DNA from: Nakamurella silvestris
GTDB taxonomy: Bacteria > Actinomycetota > Actinomycetes > Mycobacteriales > Nakamurellaceae
Direction of reading: 5' to 3'
Assembly: GCA_003576535.1 (NCBI GenBank)
Contig: QXCQ01000081.1
Location: 46,723-110,722, forward strand
DNA length: 64,000 nucleotides
Below the pieces are notes generated by a model. It worked only from the letters and a program-made list of their open reading frames with translations, did no database searches and had not been told where the DNA came from. The first letter of the stretch is position 1. Each line of letters opens with the position of its first letter. Below, piece by piece: positions 17,148 through 27,848 of the stretch. The translations under genes and the position numbers were made by a program.

Positions 17148-17848
17148 CCAATCTCCTTGACGCCACCGCTCTCGACCCGGCGGCCCGTACCCCCACCGCC
17201 GCTGCTGTTCCCGACACCGTCACGGCCGCGCGGCCGCTCGTTCAGGTCACCACCCTGGTGGAGGACCCGGTCGCGCAGATCATCACCGCCCCGGCCGTCG
17301 GTGGTGTGCCCGCCGAGCTGGCAAGCGACATCGCCGACCTCCCGGGTGAACTCAGTCTGACGAACCTGCCCGGGCGCGATCTCGACCAGGACGAACTCCT
17401 CGAGCTGGCCGCCTCCATCGCCGCCGACGAATCCCAGTGGCGGCAGCATGTCGCCTTCTCCGATGACGAGCGGCACTACGTGAGCCTGCACCGCGACACC
17501 CATGTGGATGTCTGGGTGCTGTGCTGGACCCCGGAGAACGACACCGGTTGGCACGACCACGATGTGTCCTCCGGCGCGGTGGCCGTCACCGAAGGGTGCC
17601 TGACGGAGCACAATCTGGCCATCGGCGCGCCGAGCCTGGCCACCGAGGTCCCGGCCGGCAAGGCCTACAGCTTCGGTCCCGAGCACATCCACCGGCTGAC
17701 CGGACGGGACAAGGGCAGTGTCTCCATCCACGCCTACTCCCCGCCGTTGTGGCGGATGGGCCAGTACGCGGTGAGCGCCGGCGGCATGCTGCGCCGCAAG
17801 TCCGTCTCCTACGCCGACGAGCTGCGCCCGCTCGACGACATGATCTGA
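17144..17848 (+). CDS. Cysteine dioxygenase-like cupin
   Basis: 234-residue protein. Residues ~90-220 form a cysteine-dioxygenase-type cupin with DTHVDVWVLCWTPE, the metal-binding pair His137/His139 (GWHDHDVSSG) and EHIHRLTG around residues 180-185. The family oxidises cysteine or related thiols to sulfinates with Fe(II) and O2. The first ~60 residues have no clear domain. Coupled by ATGA to the amidohydrolase and lying behind a Cys-rich leader peptide, it fits sulfur or thiol catabolism. The true thiol substrate is not shown by sequence. Confidence 0.8.
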   Translation: MTNLLDATALDPAARTPTAAAVPDTVTAARPLVQVTTLVEDPVAQIITAPAVGGVPAELASDIADLPGELSLTNLPGRDLDQDELLELAASIAADESQWRQHVAFSDDERHYVSLHRDTHVDVWVLCWTPENDTGWHDHDVSSGAVAVTEGCLTEHNLAIGAPSLATEVPAGKAYSFGPEHIHRLTGRDKGSVSIHAYSPPLWRMGQYAVSAGGMLRRKSVSYADELRPLDDMI

Positions 17849-17890
17849 GAACCACTCGATCTCCACGAACTCGGCTTCTGCGGAGGCCGG

Positions 17891-19360
17891 TCAGATCAGC
17901 GCCGCCAGCGCGGGCAACAACCCGCCGGCGGCGCTGATCTCGTTGCTCAGGTCGTGATCCTGCGGGTCGACGGGCAGGCTGGCGCACAGCTCGAGGGCCC
18001 TTGCCAGTAAAGGGTTCTCGGTGCTCAGTCCGGCCAGGGTGACGGCTCGGTGGGCGCACAGCAGCTCACAGGCCAGCAACACCCGGAACGGTTCGACGAT
18101 GTCGAGCAGGGAGGTTGCGGCCAGGGAGGCGAAACTGGCGTCCTCCTCCACCCCGCGGGAGAGCACCACGGTCTGGAGGGCGGCCGGCGTGGCCGCCGCC
18201 CGGATCCGGCCGAGGGCGCTGGCCGCAACGTATTCCACCACCATCACCCCGGACCGGCCCGCGGTCCCGTCGGACAGGAAGGCCGGCAGGCCCGTCAGCA
18301 CGGGGTCGATCAGGGCTGCGAGCCGCGCCGAGATCAGCTGGGCGGAGCCCGCGATGCCGATGGCGGCCGAATCCGCTGCCAGGGCGAGGTAGCTGGCGTG
18401 GAAGGCGCCGTGGTGGGCGATCTCGCCCGCCATCTCCGCCGCGGCCGCCTCGGTCGGTCCGGAAGCAGTGGGAGCTGCTGCGAGAACCGGGTTCTCGGCC
18501 GGCGCGTTGGCCATGCCCCGCACCACACAGGCGAGGTTCGTCAGCGCGTCGAGGCAGGAACCATGGGCCTGCGGAACGGTGCGTACCCCGAACGGGTCCT
18601 GGATCCGGCGTGGCGCGGGCGACCCGGCGGTCAGCGCCCGGAGCGCTCGGCAGCAGGTCGCGGCCCCGGGGAAGGGGGTCGCCCGTTCGACCACCCCGGC
18701 GAACGCCTCGTCGTTGCCACCGAGGGCGGTGAAGGTCAGTGCGGTGGTCACCAGATAGGCCCGGCACAACATCTCGAGGTCGGCCAGCGCCAGCGCGGCG
18801 TCACCGATCACCCCGGCATTGCTCGACAGGAACGGCAGCACGTCGTGGGTGCCGAAGGCCCACCGCCGCCGGAGGGGGCCGGAGGTGGGTGATTCGCCCT
18901 GCAGGGCCAGACCGGCGGTGGCCAGGGCGGACAGGTCGCCGGTGCCGACGCTGCCGTACTCCCCGATGGCGGTGGGCAGCGTGTCGTCGATCAGCATCGC
19001 CTCCAGGCTCTCCGCCAGCCCGAGGGTGGCCCCGCTGCCCCCGGCCGCCAGCTGGTTGAGCCGGACGACAAGCATCGCCCTGACCCGCTCCGGGCTGCGG
19101 ACCGGTCCGGCGGTCGTGGCGTGGGAGCGCAACAGGGCAAGGGCATGCGCACCCGGGTCGGTCACGGAGAGCTGACGATTCGCGCCGACCCCGGTCGAAC
19201 GGCCGTAGACAGGTCTCTCGGCAGAGGCGCGGACGGCCCAGTCGTGGGACCTCAGGATCCGCTCGCGGGCCCCGGCCGTCAGCCGGGGGGTGTCCCGGGC
19301 GCGGGCCAACAGGGCGATGGTCGCCGGGTCGAGGGTGGTGCCGTCGAGATCGACCGCCAC
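17891..19360 (-). CDS. Aromatic amino acid lyase-fold protein lacking the MIO triad (ergothionase candidate)
   Basis: 489-residue member of the histidine/phenylalanine ammonia-lyase fold. The N-terminal Tyr52 (VYGRSTGVG) matches the catalytic Tyr of HAL. LSSNAG, QDPFGVRTVPQAHG and a late EED are also present. The segment that normally reads GSVGASGDL reads GSVGTGDL (Thr140-Gly141-Asp142), so the Ala-Ser-Gly that forms the MIO cofactor is absent. Canonical HAL chemistry is thus unlikely. Ergothionase, which eliminates trimethylamine from ergothioneine, is to my knowledge a MIO-independent relative. GTG 19360 follows AAGGGGG by 6 nt. Divergent from an IclR gene; convergent with the CDO-like gene. 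Confidence 0.75.
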   Translation of the reverse strand: MAVDLDGTTLDPATIALLARARDTPRLTAGARERILRSHDWAVRASAERPVYGRSTGVGANRQLSVTDPGAHALALLRSHATTAGPVRSPERVRAMLVVRLNQLAAGGSGATLGLAESLEAMLIDDTLPTAIGEYGSVGTGDLSALATAGLALQGESPTSGPLRRRWAFGTHDVLPFLSSNAGVIGDAALALADLEMLCRAYLVTTALTFTALGGNDEAFAGVVERATPFPGAATCCRALRALTAGSPAPRRIQDPFGVRTVPQAHGSCLDALTNLACVVRGMANAPAENPVLAAAPTASGPTEAAAAEMAGEIAHHGAFHASYLALAADSAAIGIAGSAQLISARLAALIDPVLTGLPAFLSDGTAGRSGVMVVEYVAASALGRIRAAATPAALQTVVLSRGVEEDASFASLAATSLLDIVEPFRVLLACELLCAHRAVTLAGLSTENPLLARALELCASLPVDPQDHDLSNEISAAGGLLPALAALI

Positions 19361-19521
19361 GGGTCGCCCCCTTCTGCTGGGCCGATACCGGCAGGTCATC
19401 GCCGGTTCGTCGACCGGTGTGACAGCGCGGGCGGGATTTCGCCCCGGTTTCGGAAAGGTCTCAAGTCTGTTGAAACTGGACCGAAATAGTCAAGATCGGG
19501 CCGAATCGGTGTCAGTATGTC

Positions 19522-19545
19522 ACCGGACGAAAACGTACTTCCGGT
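19522..19545. promoter_or_regulatory. Inverted repeat in the lyase/IclR divergent promoter region
   Basis: ACCGGA at 19522-19527 and TCCGGT at 19540-19545 are perfect complements with 12 nt between them. A second pair, TTTCGG at 19448-19453 and CCGAAA at 19481-19486, lies nearer the lyase. IclR dimers or tetramers often bind such spaced palindromes. The 242-nt region is less GC-rich than its surroundings and holds no gene. Confidence 0.4.
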
Positions 19546-19602
19546 TGATGGCACCCACGCCGCCGACCGTCATCGACGTCGAGCCGGTCAGGGGGACACG
19601 GC

Positions 19603-20346
19603 ATGACCAGCGCCACCGCTCCGACCGCCCCTGTCGCCTCGGCTGCGCCGGCCGCCCTCGGGGCATCCGGCGACCGCGTCCCGGAGAGCACGTCGACCAG
19701 GACCGTCGACCGTGCCCTCGACCTGTTGGCGCAGGTCTGCGCCGCACCGTCGATCTCGCTGAGCGAGTGCGCGCGCCGGGCGGACCTGCCTACCAGTACG
19801 GCCCTTCGCCTCCTGCGCACGCTGGAACGGAGCCAGTTCGTCACCCGCGCCGCGGACGGCAACTACACGGCGGGCACCCGGCTGATCCACCTCGGGGTGA
19901 CGGCCCTCAGCCGTGAATCCGTGGTCCCGCTCGCCGCCCCGGCTCTCCACCGGCTGGTCGGCACCAGCGGAGAGACCGCCTACGTCAGCATTCCGGGTCC
20001 GGCCGGCACCGCCCTGTACGCGGGCATGGTCGAGGGCACCCATCCGGTCCGGCACGCCGGATGGGTGGGGCGGACCATCCCGGTCGACGGGACCGCCGTC
20101 GGTGCCGCCCTGTCGGGCCGCCTCCGGGGGGAGCAGTACGTCGCCGTCCGGTCCGCCGTCGAACCCGAGGTCACCGCCATCGCCGCACCGATCCGCGGTC
20201 ACGCGGGGATAGTCGGTGCCCTGAGCCTGGTCGGGCCGACCCATCGGATGGATGATTCGACCATCCCGCTCTACGGCGCGGCCATCGCCCTGGAGGCCGC
20301 AGGTCTGACCAGGGCCCTCGGTGGCGCGACGCCGGCGGAGGTATGA
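19603..20346 (+). CDS. IclR-family transcriptional regulator
   Basis: 247-residue regulator. After a ~28-residue Ala/Thr/Pro-rich leader, the winged helix-turn-helix spans ~32-95 (TVDRALDLLAQV, SLSECARRADLPTSTALRLL, YTAGTRLIHLG). The effector domain follows (GETAYVSIPG, VGRTIPVDGTAVGAAL, AIAAPIRG, GALSLVGP). AGGGGG precedes ATG 19603. Placed between the MIO-less lyase and the betaine-type transporter, it is the natural regulator of both. The inducer is unknown. Confidence 0.88.
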   Translation: MTSATAPTAPVASAAPAALGASGDRVPESTSTRTVDRALDLLAQVCAAPSISLSECARRADLPTSTALRLLRTLERSQFVTRAADGNYTAGTRLIHLGVTALSRESVVPLAAPALHRLVGTSGETAYVSIPGPAGTALYAGMVEGTHPVRHAGWVGRTIPVDGTAVGAALSGRLRGEQYVAVRSAVEPEVTAIAAPIRGHAGIVGALSLVGPTHRMDDSTIPLYGAAIALEAAGLTRALGGATPAEV

Positions 20347-20509
20347 CGATGGTCGATCGCGGGAACCATCGGATCGGCGAGTTCTGCGCTGTGCGGGTGC
20401 CGGGGCGTCCGTACGGCCCCCGACCTGCACTTTCAACACGCCGATCGCAGACTGTCGTACCTCGATGGTCGACTGTCCGGGTATCACCGTCAAGGAGGCA
20501 GCGCCACCG

Positions 20510-21625
20510 ATGATCAAGTTCGAATCAGTGACCAAGCGGTACCCCGACGGGACCGTCGCCGTGAACGGCCTCGACCTGGTGGCGCCGTCGGGGCAGATCA
20601 CCGTGCTCGTCGGTCCCTCCGGCTGCGGGAAGACGACCTCGCTGCGGATGATCAACCGGATGATCGAACCCACCTCGGGCCGGATCTGGCTGGACGAGAC
20701 GGACACCGGCACCGTCTCCACCTCGAAACTGCGGCGCGGGATCGGGTACGTCATCCAGCACGCCGGTCTGTTCCCGCACCGCACCATCGTCGACAACGTG
20801 GCGACCGTGCCCCTGATGCTGGGGGTCGACAAGAAGACGGCCCGCGCCCAGGCGATGGACCTGCTGGTCCGGGTCGGCCTGGACCCGGCCTTCGCCAAGC
20901 GTTACCCGGCCCAGCTCTCCGGCGGCCAACAGCAACGGGTCGGGGTGGCTCGTGCCCTGGCCGCCGATCCGCCGGTGATGTTGATGGACGAACCCTTCAG
21001 CGCGGTGGACCCGGTGGTCCGGGCCCAGCTGCACGAGGAGTTCCTCCGGCTGCAGCAGGACCTGGGCAAGACGATCGTGCTGGTCACCCACGACATCGAC
21101 GAGGCCGTGAAACTCGGCGACCAGATCGCGGTGCTGCGGGTCGGGGGCACCCTGGCCCAGCTGGCCACACCCGCGGATCTGCTGGCCCGGCCCGCGGACG
21201 ATTTCGTCGCCGGCTTCGTCGGGCGGGACCGCGGCTACCGCAGCCTCGGATTCGCCGATGCCGGCGACCTGCCCACCCGGAAGGAAGTGACGGTGCGGCT
21301 GGGCAGCGACTTCGCCGCTGCGGCCGCGCTCGCCGAGGACGGCTGGGTCCTGGCCATCGGTGACGCCGGTGAACCCCTCGGCTGGCTGGACGCCTCCCAC
21401 CCGGGCACCGGCCCGATCGGACCGCAGCACCTGCACCGGGGCGGCACCGTCGCGACCGAGGGCGGGTCCCTGCGGGCGGCTCTGGACGCGGCGCTCTCCG
21501 CGCCCTCCGGACGCGGCGTCCTGGTCCGCGAGGACAACACCCTGCTCGGTACCGTCACGGCGAGCGAGGTGGTGGCGCGCATCGAGGAGCGGGCCGCCGC
21601 CGAGCGGATCGAGGCGGCCCGATGA
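20510..21625 (+). CDS. Quaternary-amine ABC transporter, ATP-binding subunit (OpuCA/ProV-like)
   Basis: 371-residue ATPase. Walker A is GPSGCGKTT, the signature LSGGQQQRVG, Walker B VMLMDEPFSAVDP and the switch His in VTHDIDEA. Length and QHAGLFPHRT are typical of the OpuCA/ProV/EgtUA group that imports betaines, carnitine, choline or ergothioneine. Residues ~245-371 form a CBS-like regulatory region ending in VLVREDNTLLGTVTASEVV. ATG 20510 follows AGGAGG by 11 nt. It is coupled by ATGA to the first permease. Confidence 0.9.
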   Translation: MIKFESVTKRYPDGTVAVNGLDLVAPSGQITVLVGPSGCGKTTSLRMINRMIEPTSGRIWLDETDTGTVSTSKLRRGIGYVIQHAGLFPHRTIVDNVATVPLMLGVDKKTARAQAMDLLVRVGLDPAFAKRYPAQLSGGQQQRVGVARALAADPPVMLMDEPFSAVDPVVRAQLHEEFLRLQQDLGKTIVLVTHDIDEAVKLGDQIAVLRVGGTLAQLATPADLLARPADDFVAGFVGRDRGYRSLGFADAGDLPTRKEVTVRLGSDFAAAAALAEDGWVLAIGDAGEPLGWLDASHPGTGPIGPQHLHRGGTVATEGGSLRAALDAALSAPSGRGVLVREDNTLLGTVTASEVVARIEERAAAERIEAAR

Positions 21626-22320
21626 GTTCCCCGCCGGTGGGTTACCTGGCGGCGCCGGACCAGCCCTGGAACGTCCAGCACTACCTGGACGGCAAGGTCG
21701 GTTACGTCCTCGGTCTGCTCTGGCAGCACCTGTGGCTCTCGGTGCTGCCGGTGGTGATCGGCCTGATCATCGCCCTGCCGATCGGGTACGCGGCCAAACG
21801 GTTCAAGTGGACCTACACGCCGCTGGTCACCATCTCCGGGCTGCTGTACACGATCCCCTCCCTCGCCCTGTTCGTGGTGATCCCGAGTGTGATCGGCACC
21901 CAGATCCTCGACCCGATCAACGTGGTCATCCCGCTGACCATCTACACCATCGCCCTGATGGTCCGGGTCATCGCCGACGGTCTGCGCTCGGTCGACGAGA
22001 CGGTGCTGCAGGCCGCGTCGGCGATGGGCTACTCCCGGTTCCAACGCCTGCTCAAGGTGGAACTGCCGATCGCGATCCCGGTCATCGGGGCCGGCCTCCG
22101 GGTGGCGGTGGTGGCCAACGTCGGCATGGTCGCGGTGGCCGCGGTGATCGGTGTGCCGCAGCTGGGCACGCTGTTCAGCTACGGCAAGGACCTGTTCTAC
22201 TACGCCCCGATCGTCGTCGGCCTGGTCCTGTCGGTGGCGCTGGCCTTCGCCCTCGACCTGCTGATCGTGCTGGCGGTCAGGGCGCTCACCCCGTGGCGGA
22301 AGGCGGTGGCGGCGCGATGA
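21622..22320 (+). CDS. Quaternary-amine ABC transporter permease 1 (OpuCB-like)
   Basis: 232-residue inner-membrane permease with about five to six helices and the ATPase-contact EAA loop at ~128-150 (QAASAMGYSRFQRLLKVELP). Length is typical of OpuCB/OpuCD. It overlaps the ATPase and the second permease by ATGA on both sides, so the three are made together. Confidence 0.9.
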   Translation: MSSPPVGYLAAPDQPWNVQHYLDGKVGYVLGLLWQHLWLSVLPVVIGLIIALPIGYAAKRFKWTYTPLVTISGLLYTIPSLALFVVIPSVIGTQILDPINVVIPLTIYTIALMVRVIADGLRSVDETVLQAASAMGYSRFQRLLKVELPIAIPVIGAGLRVAVVANVGMVAVAAVIGVPQLGTLFSYGKDLFYYAPIVVGLVLSVALAFALDLLIVLAVRALTPWRKAVAAR

Positions 22321-23084
22321 TCAACGACCTCTGGTCCTACATCTCGGTCGCCGACCACTGGTGGGGGCCCAACGGCATCATGGCCCGACTGGACGAACAC
22401 CTGCGCTACAGCGCCATCGCGGTGGGGATCTCGCTGGTCCTGGCGATCCCGCTCGGGCTGGTGGTCGGTCACACCGGTCGAGGCACCGCGGTGGTCACCT
22501 TCATCGCGAACGCCTTCCGGGCCCTGCCCGCGGTCGGCCTGCTCATCTTCCTGGTGGTGCTGATCTCGCCCCAGTTCACCGGCCGCTCCGAGGCGCGGTA
22601 CCTGATCCCGACGACGATCGTGCTGGTTCTGCTCTCCATCCCGTCCATCCTGGCGAACACGGTCGAGGGCGTGCGCAACGTCGACCCCGAGGCGCGGGAC
22701 GCCGCCCGCGGGATGGGAATGACCGGCTCCCAGGTGTTGTTCAAGGTGGAGCTTCCCTGTGCACTTCCCTTGATCTTCTCCGGCGTCAGGAGTGCTGTCC
22801 TGCAGGTCATCGCCACCGCCACGATCGCCGCCTACATCTCCCTCGGGGGCCTCGGGCGGCTGATCATCGACGGCCTGAGCAGCCGTGAGTACCCCAAGGT
22901 GATCACCGGCGCGGTCGCCGTCGCCGTGCTCGCCATCGTGCTGGACGTGTTGATCGCGCTCATCCAGCGCTACACCGTGTCCCGTGGTGTCTCGGGCCGT
23001 TTCTCCCGCAAGGGGGCCACGGCCACGACCGCGCCGCGCAAGGACGATGCGATCGAGGCAGATGCGGAGGTCCTCGCCGTCTGA
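22317..23084 (+). CDS. Quaternary-amine ABC transporter permease 2 (OpuCD-like)
   Basis: 255-residue permease paralogous to the preceding one. FRALPAVGLLIFLVVL and the EAA loop EARDAARGMGMTGSQVLFK are clear, and the last ~30 residues form a charged cytosolic tail. ATG 22317 overlaps the previous stop. It probably forms a heterodimer with permease 1. A 163-nt gap without visible features separates it from the binding protein. Confidence 0.9.
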   Translation: MINDLWSYISVADHWWGPNGIMARLDEHLRYSAIAVGISLVLAIPLGLVVGHTGRGTAVVTFIANAFRALPAVGLLIFLVVLISPQFTGRSEARYLIPTTIVLVLLSIPSILANTVEGVRNVDPEARDAARGMGMTGSQVLFKVELPCALPLIFSGVRSAVLQVIATATIAAYISLGGLGRLIIDGLSSREYPKVITGAVAVAVLAIVLDVLIALIQRYTVSRGVSGRFSRKGATATTAPRKDDAIEADAEVLAV

Positions 23085-23247
23085 TGCCTGCTGATCCGTT
23101 GCCCGAGCCGCTGACACCGAGCGGCCGACCAGGGACACACCCAGGGGACTCGCCCATTGCCGGGTCGCCCACCACACAGACCTTCCACCAGCACCACGCC
23201 GGCAGACACCTTCGTCCCGGCCCTGTGAATCACCTCAAGGAGAACCC

Positions 23248-25523
<2,276 letters not shown>

Positions 25524-25679
25524 CCTCCGGCTCCGGGGCGGGTGAGGTTCCGGCCGGGGCACGATGAGGTGCGGTGTGGGTAATCGGAGGGAATTGGGCA
25601 TCACGTCATCCGAGGGACCAACAGCTACGAATCGACGAGCAACGACCCGTCGGGTCAACACACCGGGAGTGATGACGAG

Positions 25680-26780
25680 ATGAGCCAGGGGCCCAGTGTC
25701 TCGATGACGAAGTCGCCAGGTGCCCCGGACAAGGGGCCGGACAGCGCACTCGTCGCCACCGTGAAGAAGATCGCCGCGCGGAAGGGGATCGCGCATCTCA
25801 TCCGGGCCGGGACACGATATGTGTCCCGGCTCGGGGCGCAGTTCGCCGGGGCCATCACCTACTTCTCGTTCCTGTCCCTGGTGCCGCTGCTGATGCTGGC
25901 CTTCTCGATCGCCGGGTTCGTGCTCGCGAACAACCCGAGCCTGATCGACAAGCTCAAGGACTCGATCGCCGATTTCATCACCGACCCGTCCTTGTTGAAC
26001 AGCATCAACAACCTGGTCGACAGTGCGATCAGCCAGCGGTTCGGGGTCGGGATCGTCGCCCTGCTGATCGCCCTGTACTCCGGGATCGGCTGGATGGGAA
26101 ACCTCAAGGACGCGATCGGCGCCCAGTGGCGGCCGCGGTTCGAGGTGTCCGAGAAGGAGACCGAGAACTACTTCCTCGGGCTGGCCAAGAACCTGTTGGC
26201 CCTGGCCGGTTTCGGGGTCGGCATCCTGGTGTCGGTCGCTCTGACCACCGTGGCGTCGGCGGCGAACGACCTGGTCAAGGACCTGCTCGGCCTGCAGTAC
26301 GCGCGGTGGATCGATCCGGTGCTCGCGGTGACACCGATCGTGGTGGCGATCGTCGCGGACACGGTGATCTTCTACTGGCTCTACCGGATCCTGCCGCGTC
26401 CTCGGGACATGGTGCCGCGCAAGGCCGTTTTCCGCGGGGCGGTGTTCGCGGCCTTCGGGTTCGAGATCCTCAAGTTCGCGATCACGATCATCATCCCGAT
26501 GACCTCGCGGTCCCCGGCCTCCTCGGTGTTCGGGCCCATCATCGGTCTGCTGTTGTTCATCAACCTGGTGAGCCAACTGATCCTGTTCGTCGCGGCCTGG
26601 ATCGCCACTGCCGATCTCAAGGCCCTGGAAGCGGCCGAGGCACAGAACCCGAAGAACGCGGTCCCGGTCGTCATCCGGCCGCAGTACCGGGTGGCCGCAG
26701 GCTCGCGACTGGCCACGGTTGCGTTGGGGATCGGTGCGTTGGGTGGTTGGGTGGCGGGCCGGTTCGGTCGCCGCAAGTAG
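25680..26780 (+). CDS. YihY/virulence factor BrkB family membrane protein
   Basis: 366-residue inner-membrane protein with about six helices between residues ~55 and 315. Family features are AGAITYFSFLSLVPLLMLAFS near residue 60 (one helix, given in part), LYSGIGWMGNLKDAIGAQW and SVFGPIIGLLLFINLVSQLIL. It carries a 35-residue charged N-terminus and a cytosolic C-terminal tail with GRFGRRK. Function is unresolved; despite the older RNase BN label, the family is now seen as a possible transporter. ATG 25680 is preceded by GGGAG at a short distance. Confidence 0.87.
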   Translation: MSQGPSVSMTKSPGAPDKGPDSALVATVKKIAARKGIAHLIRAGTRYVSRLGAQFAGAITYFSFLSLVPLLMLAFSIAGFVLANNPSLIDKLKDSIADFITDPSLLNSINNLVDSAISQRFGVGIVALLIALYSGIGWMGNLKDAIGAQWRPRFEVSEKETENYFLGLAKNLLALAGFGVGILVSVALTTVASAANDLVKDLLGLQYARWIDPVLAVTPIVVAIVADTVIFYWLYRILPRPRDMVPRKAVFRGAVFAAFGFEILKFAITIIIPMTSRSPASSVFGPIIGLLLFINLVSQLILFVAAWIATADLKALEAAEAQNPKNAVPVVIRPQYRVAAGSRLATVALGIGALGGWVAGRFGRRK

Positions 26781-26784
26781 TTTT

Positions 26785-26863
26785 CCCCGGTTCCCGCGCA
26801 CCCTGTGGGGATCGGCGCACCCTGCAGACTGCGCCGATCCAGGTACGGTGCGCCGGAACGGGG
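26785..26863. repeat. Palindrome family C, copy 1
   Basis: Outer arms CCCCGGTTCC/GGAACGGGG and an inner perfect stem GGATCGGCGCA/TGCGCCGATCC surround CCCTGCAGAC. A second copy lies at 60744-60815. It fills the 87-nt gap between the convergent yihY and XRE genes and may terminate both. Confidence 0.8.
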
Positions 26864-26867
26864 TATT

Positions 26868-27704
26868 TCAGCCGAGCTGCTGGCTCCCGATGACGGACAG
26901 CAGCCGCAGCTTCTCGGCGGCCTCCGACCCGGGGGTGGCGGTGAAGATGACCAGCACCTGGGCCTGGTGGTTGTTCGTCAGCACCTCGCAGTCCAGCTCG
27001 ATCCTGCCCAGCTCGTGATGGACCAGGGTCTTGTGCTGTCCGGCGTGCACGGTGACCTCGTGCTGCTGCCACAGGCCGGTGAATTCCTCGCTCTCCTTCC
27101 TCAACCGTTCGACGATCTCCTGTCGTCGCGGATCGGAGGGAGCGCGACCCAGGGCACCGCGGAGCGCAGCGACCTGGAACCTGCTCTGGTGCGGGTGATC
27201 CTCGATCGGGTAGTGCGCTCGCTCGGCCGGATCGGTGAACCAGCGGTACACCGCGGAGCGGGCCGGTCCGGTGAATCGGGTCTGGTCCCCGAGCAGGGCG
27301 ACCGCGAGGCGGTTCTGCACCAGGGTCTCCCCGAAGTCGCTGACGACCTGCGCCGGGCTGTCGTCCAGTCGGTCCAGGACCCGCATCAGGGCGGGGCTGA
27401 CGTGCTCGGATCGCAGCATCCTGGCGGGTGCGTTCTGCCCCGCCAACAGGAACAGGTGATCGCGCTCGTCGAGGTTCAGCCGCAGGCCCCGGGCGATGGC
27501 AGCGAGCATCTGCTCCGAGGGCTGCGGGCCCCGCCCCTGTTCCAGCCGGTTGTAGTAGTCCGTCGACATCCCGGAGAGCCCGGCGACCTCCTCGCGACGC
27601 AGCCCTGCCGTCCGGCGGCGCGGACCTCGCGGCAGGCCGACCTCCTCCGGTTGCAGGGCCTCACGCCGATGACGGAGGAAATCTGCCAGTTGCGCTCGGT
27701 CCAT
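26868..27704 (-). CDS. XRE/MmyB-type transcriptional regulator
   Basis: 278-residue regulator. An XRE helix-turn-helix at ~5-80 (LADFLRHRREAL, GLRREEVAGLSGMSTDYYNRLE in parts) is followed by a MmyB-like ligand-binding domain with RWFTDPAER and VYRWF. Such proteins in Actinobacteria typically control a divergent short-chain dehydrogenase gene, as here. ATG 27704 is used; a TTG 18 nt upstream is less likely. A 25-bp perfect palindrome lies ~30 nt upstream of its start. Confidence 0.87.
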   Translation of the reverse strand: MDRAQLADFLRHRREALQPEEVGLPRGPRRRTAGLRREEVAGLSGMSTDYYNRLEQGRGPQPSEQMLAAIARGLRLNLDERDHLFLLAGQNAPARMLRSEHVSPALMRVLDRLDDSPAQVVSDFGETLVQNRLAVALLGDQTRFTGPARSAVYRWFTDPAERAHYPIEDHPHQSRFQVAALRGALGRAPSDPRRQEIVERLRKESEEFTGLWQQHEVTVHAGQHKTLVHHELGRIELDCEVLTNNHQAQVLVIFTATPGSEAAEKLRLLSVIGSQQLG

Positions 27705-27734
27705 GCCTTGATGATCCAGCAACGGGCCCGGGCC

Positions 27735-27759
27735 ATCCAGGGACCGCGGGTCCCTGGAT
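27735..27759. promoter_or_regulatory. Palindromic operator between the XRE regulator and SDR
   Basis: ATCCAGGGACC at 27735-27745, a 3-nt centre, then GGTCCCTGGAT at 27749-27759 form a perfect inverted repeat in the divergent promoter region. It is the probable binding site of the XRE regulator, controlling the SDR and itself. Confidence 0.6.
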
Positions 27760-27848
27760 CAGCACTCCCTTACCAAGGTGCGGGTCACAGGGCCACACTC
27801 ACTGTCGTGGGGCGAGGTGTTCCACCGACGACACGAGGGACGGATGCC

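Noticed and set aside
17891..19360. Ordinary histidine ammonia-lyase (hutH)
   Set aside because: The MIO triad is absent and no hutU, hutI or hutG genes are in the window, so this label would overstate what is shown.
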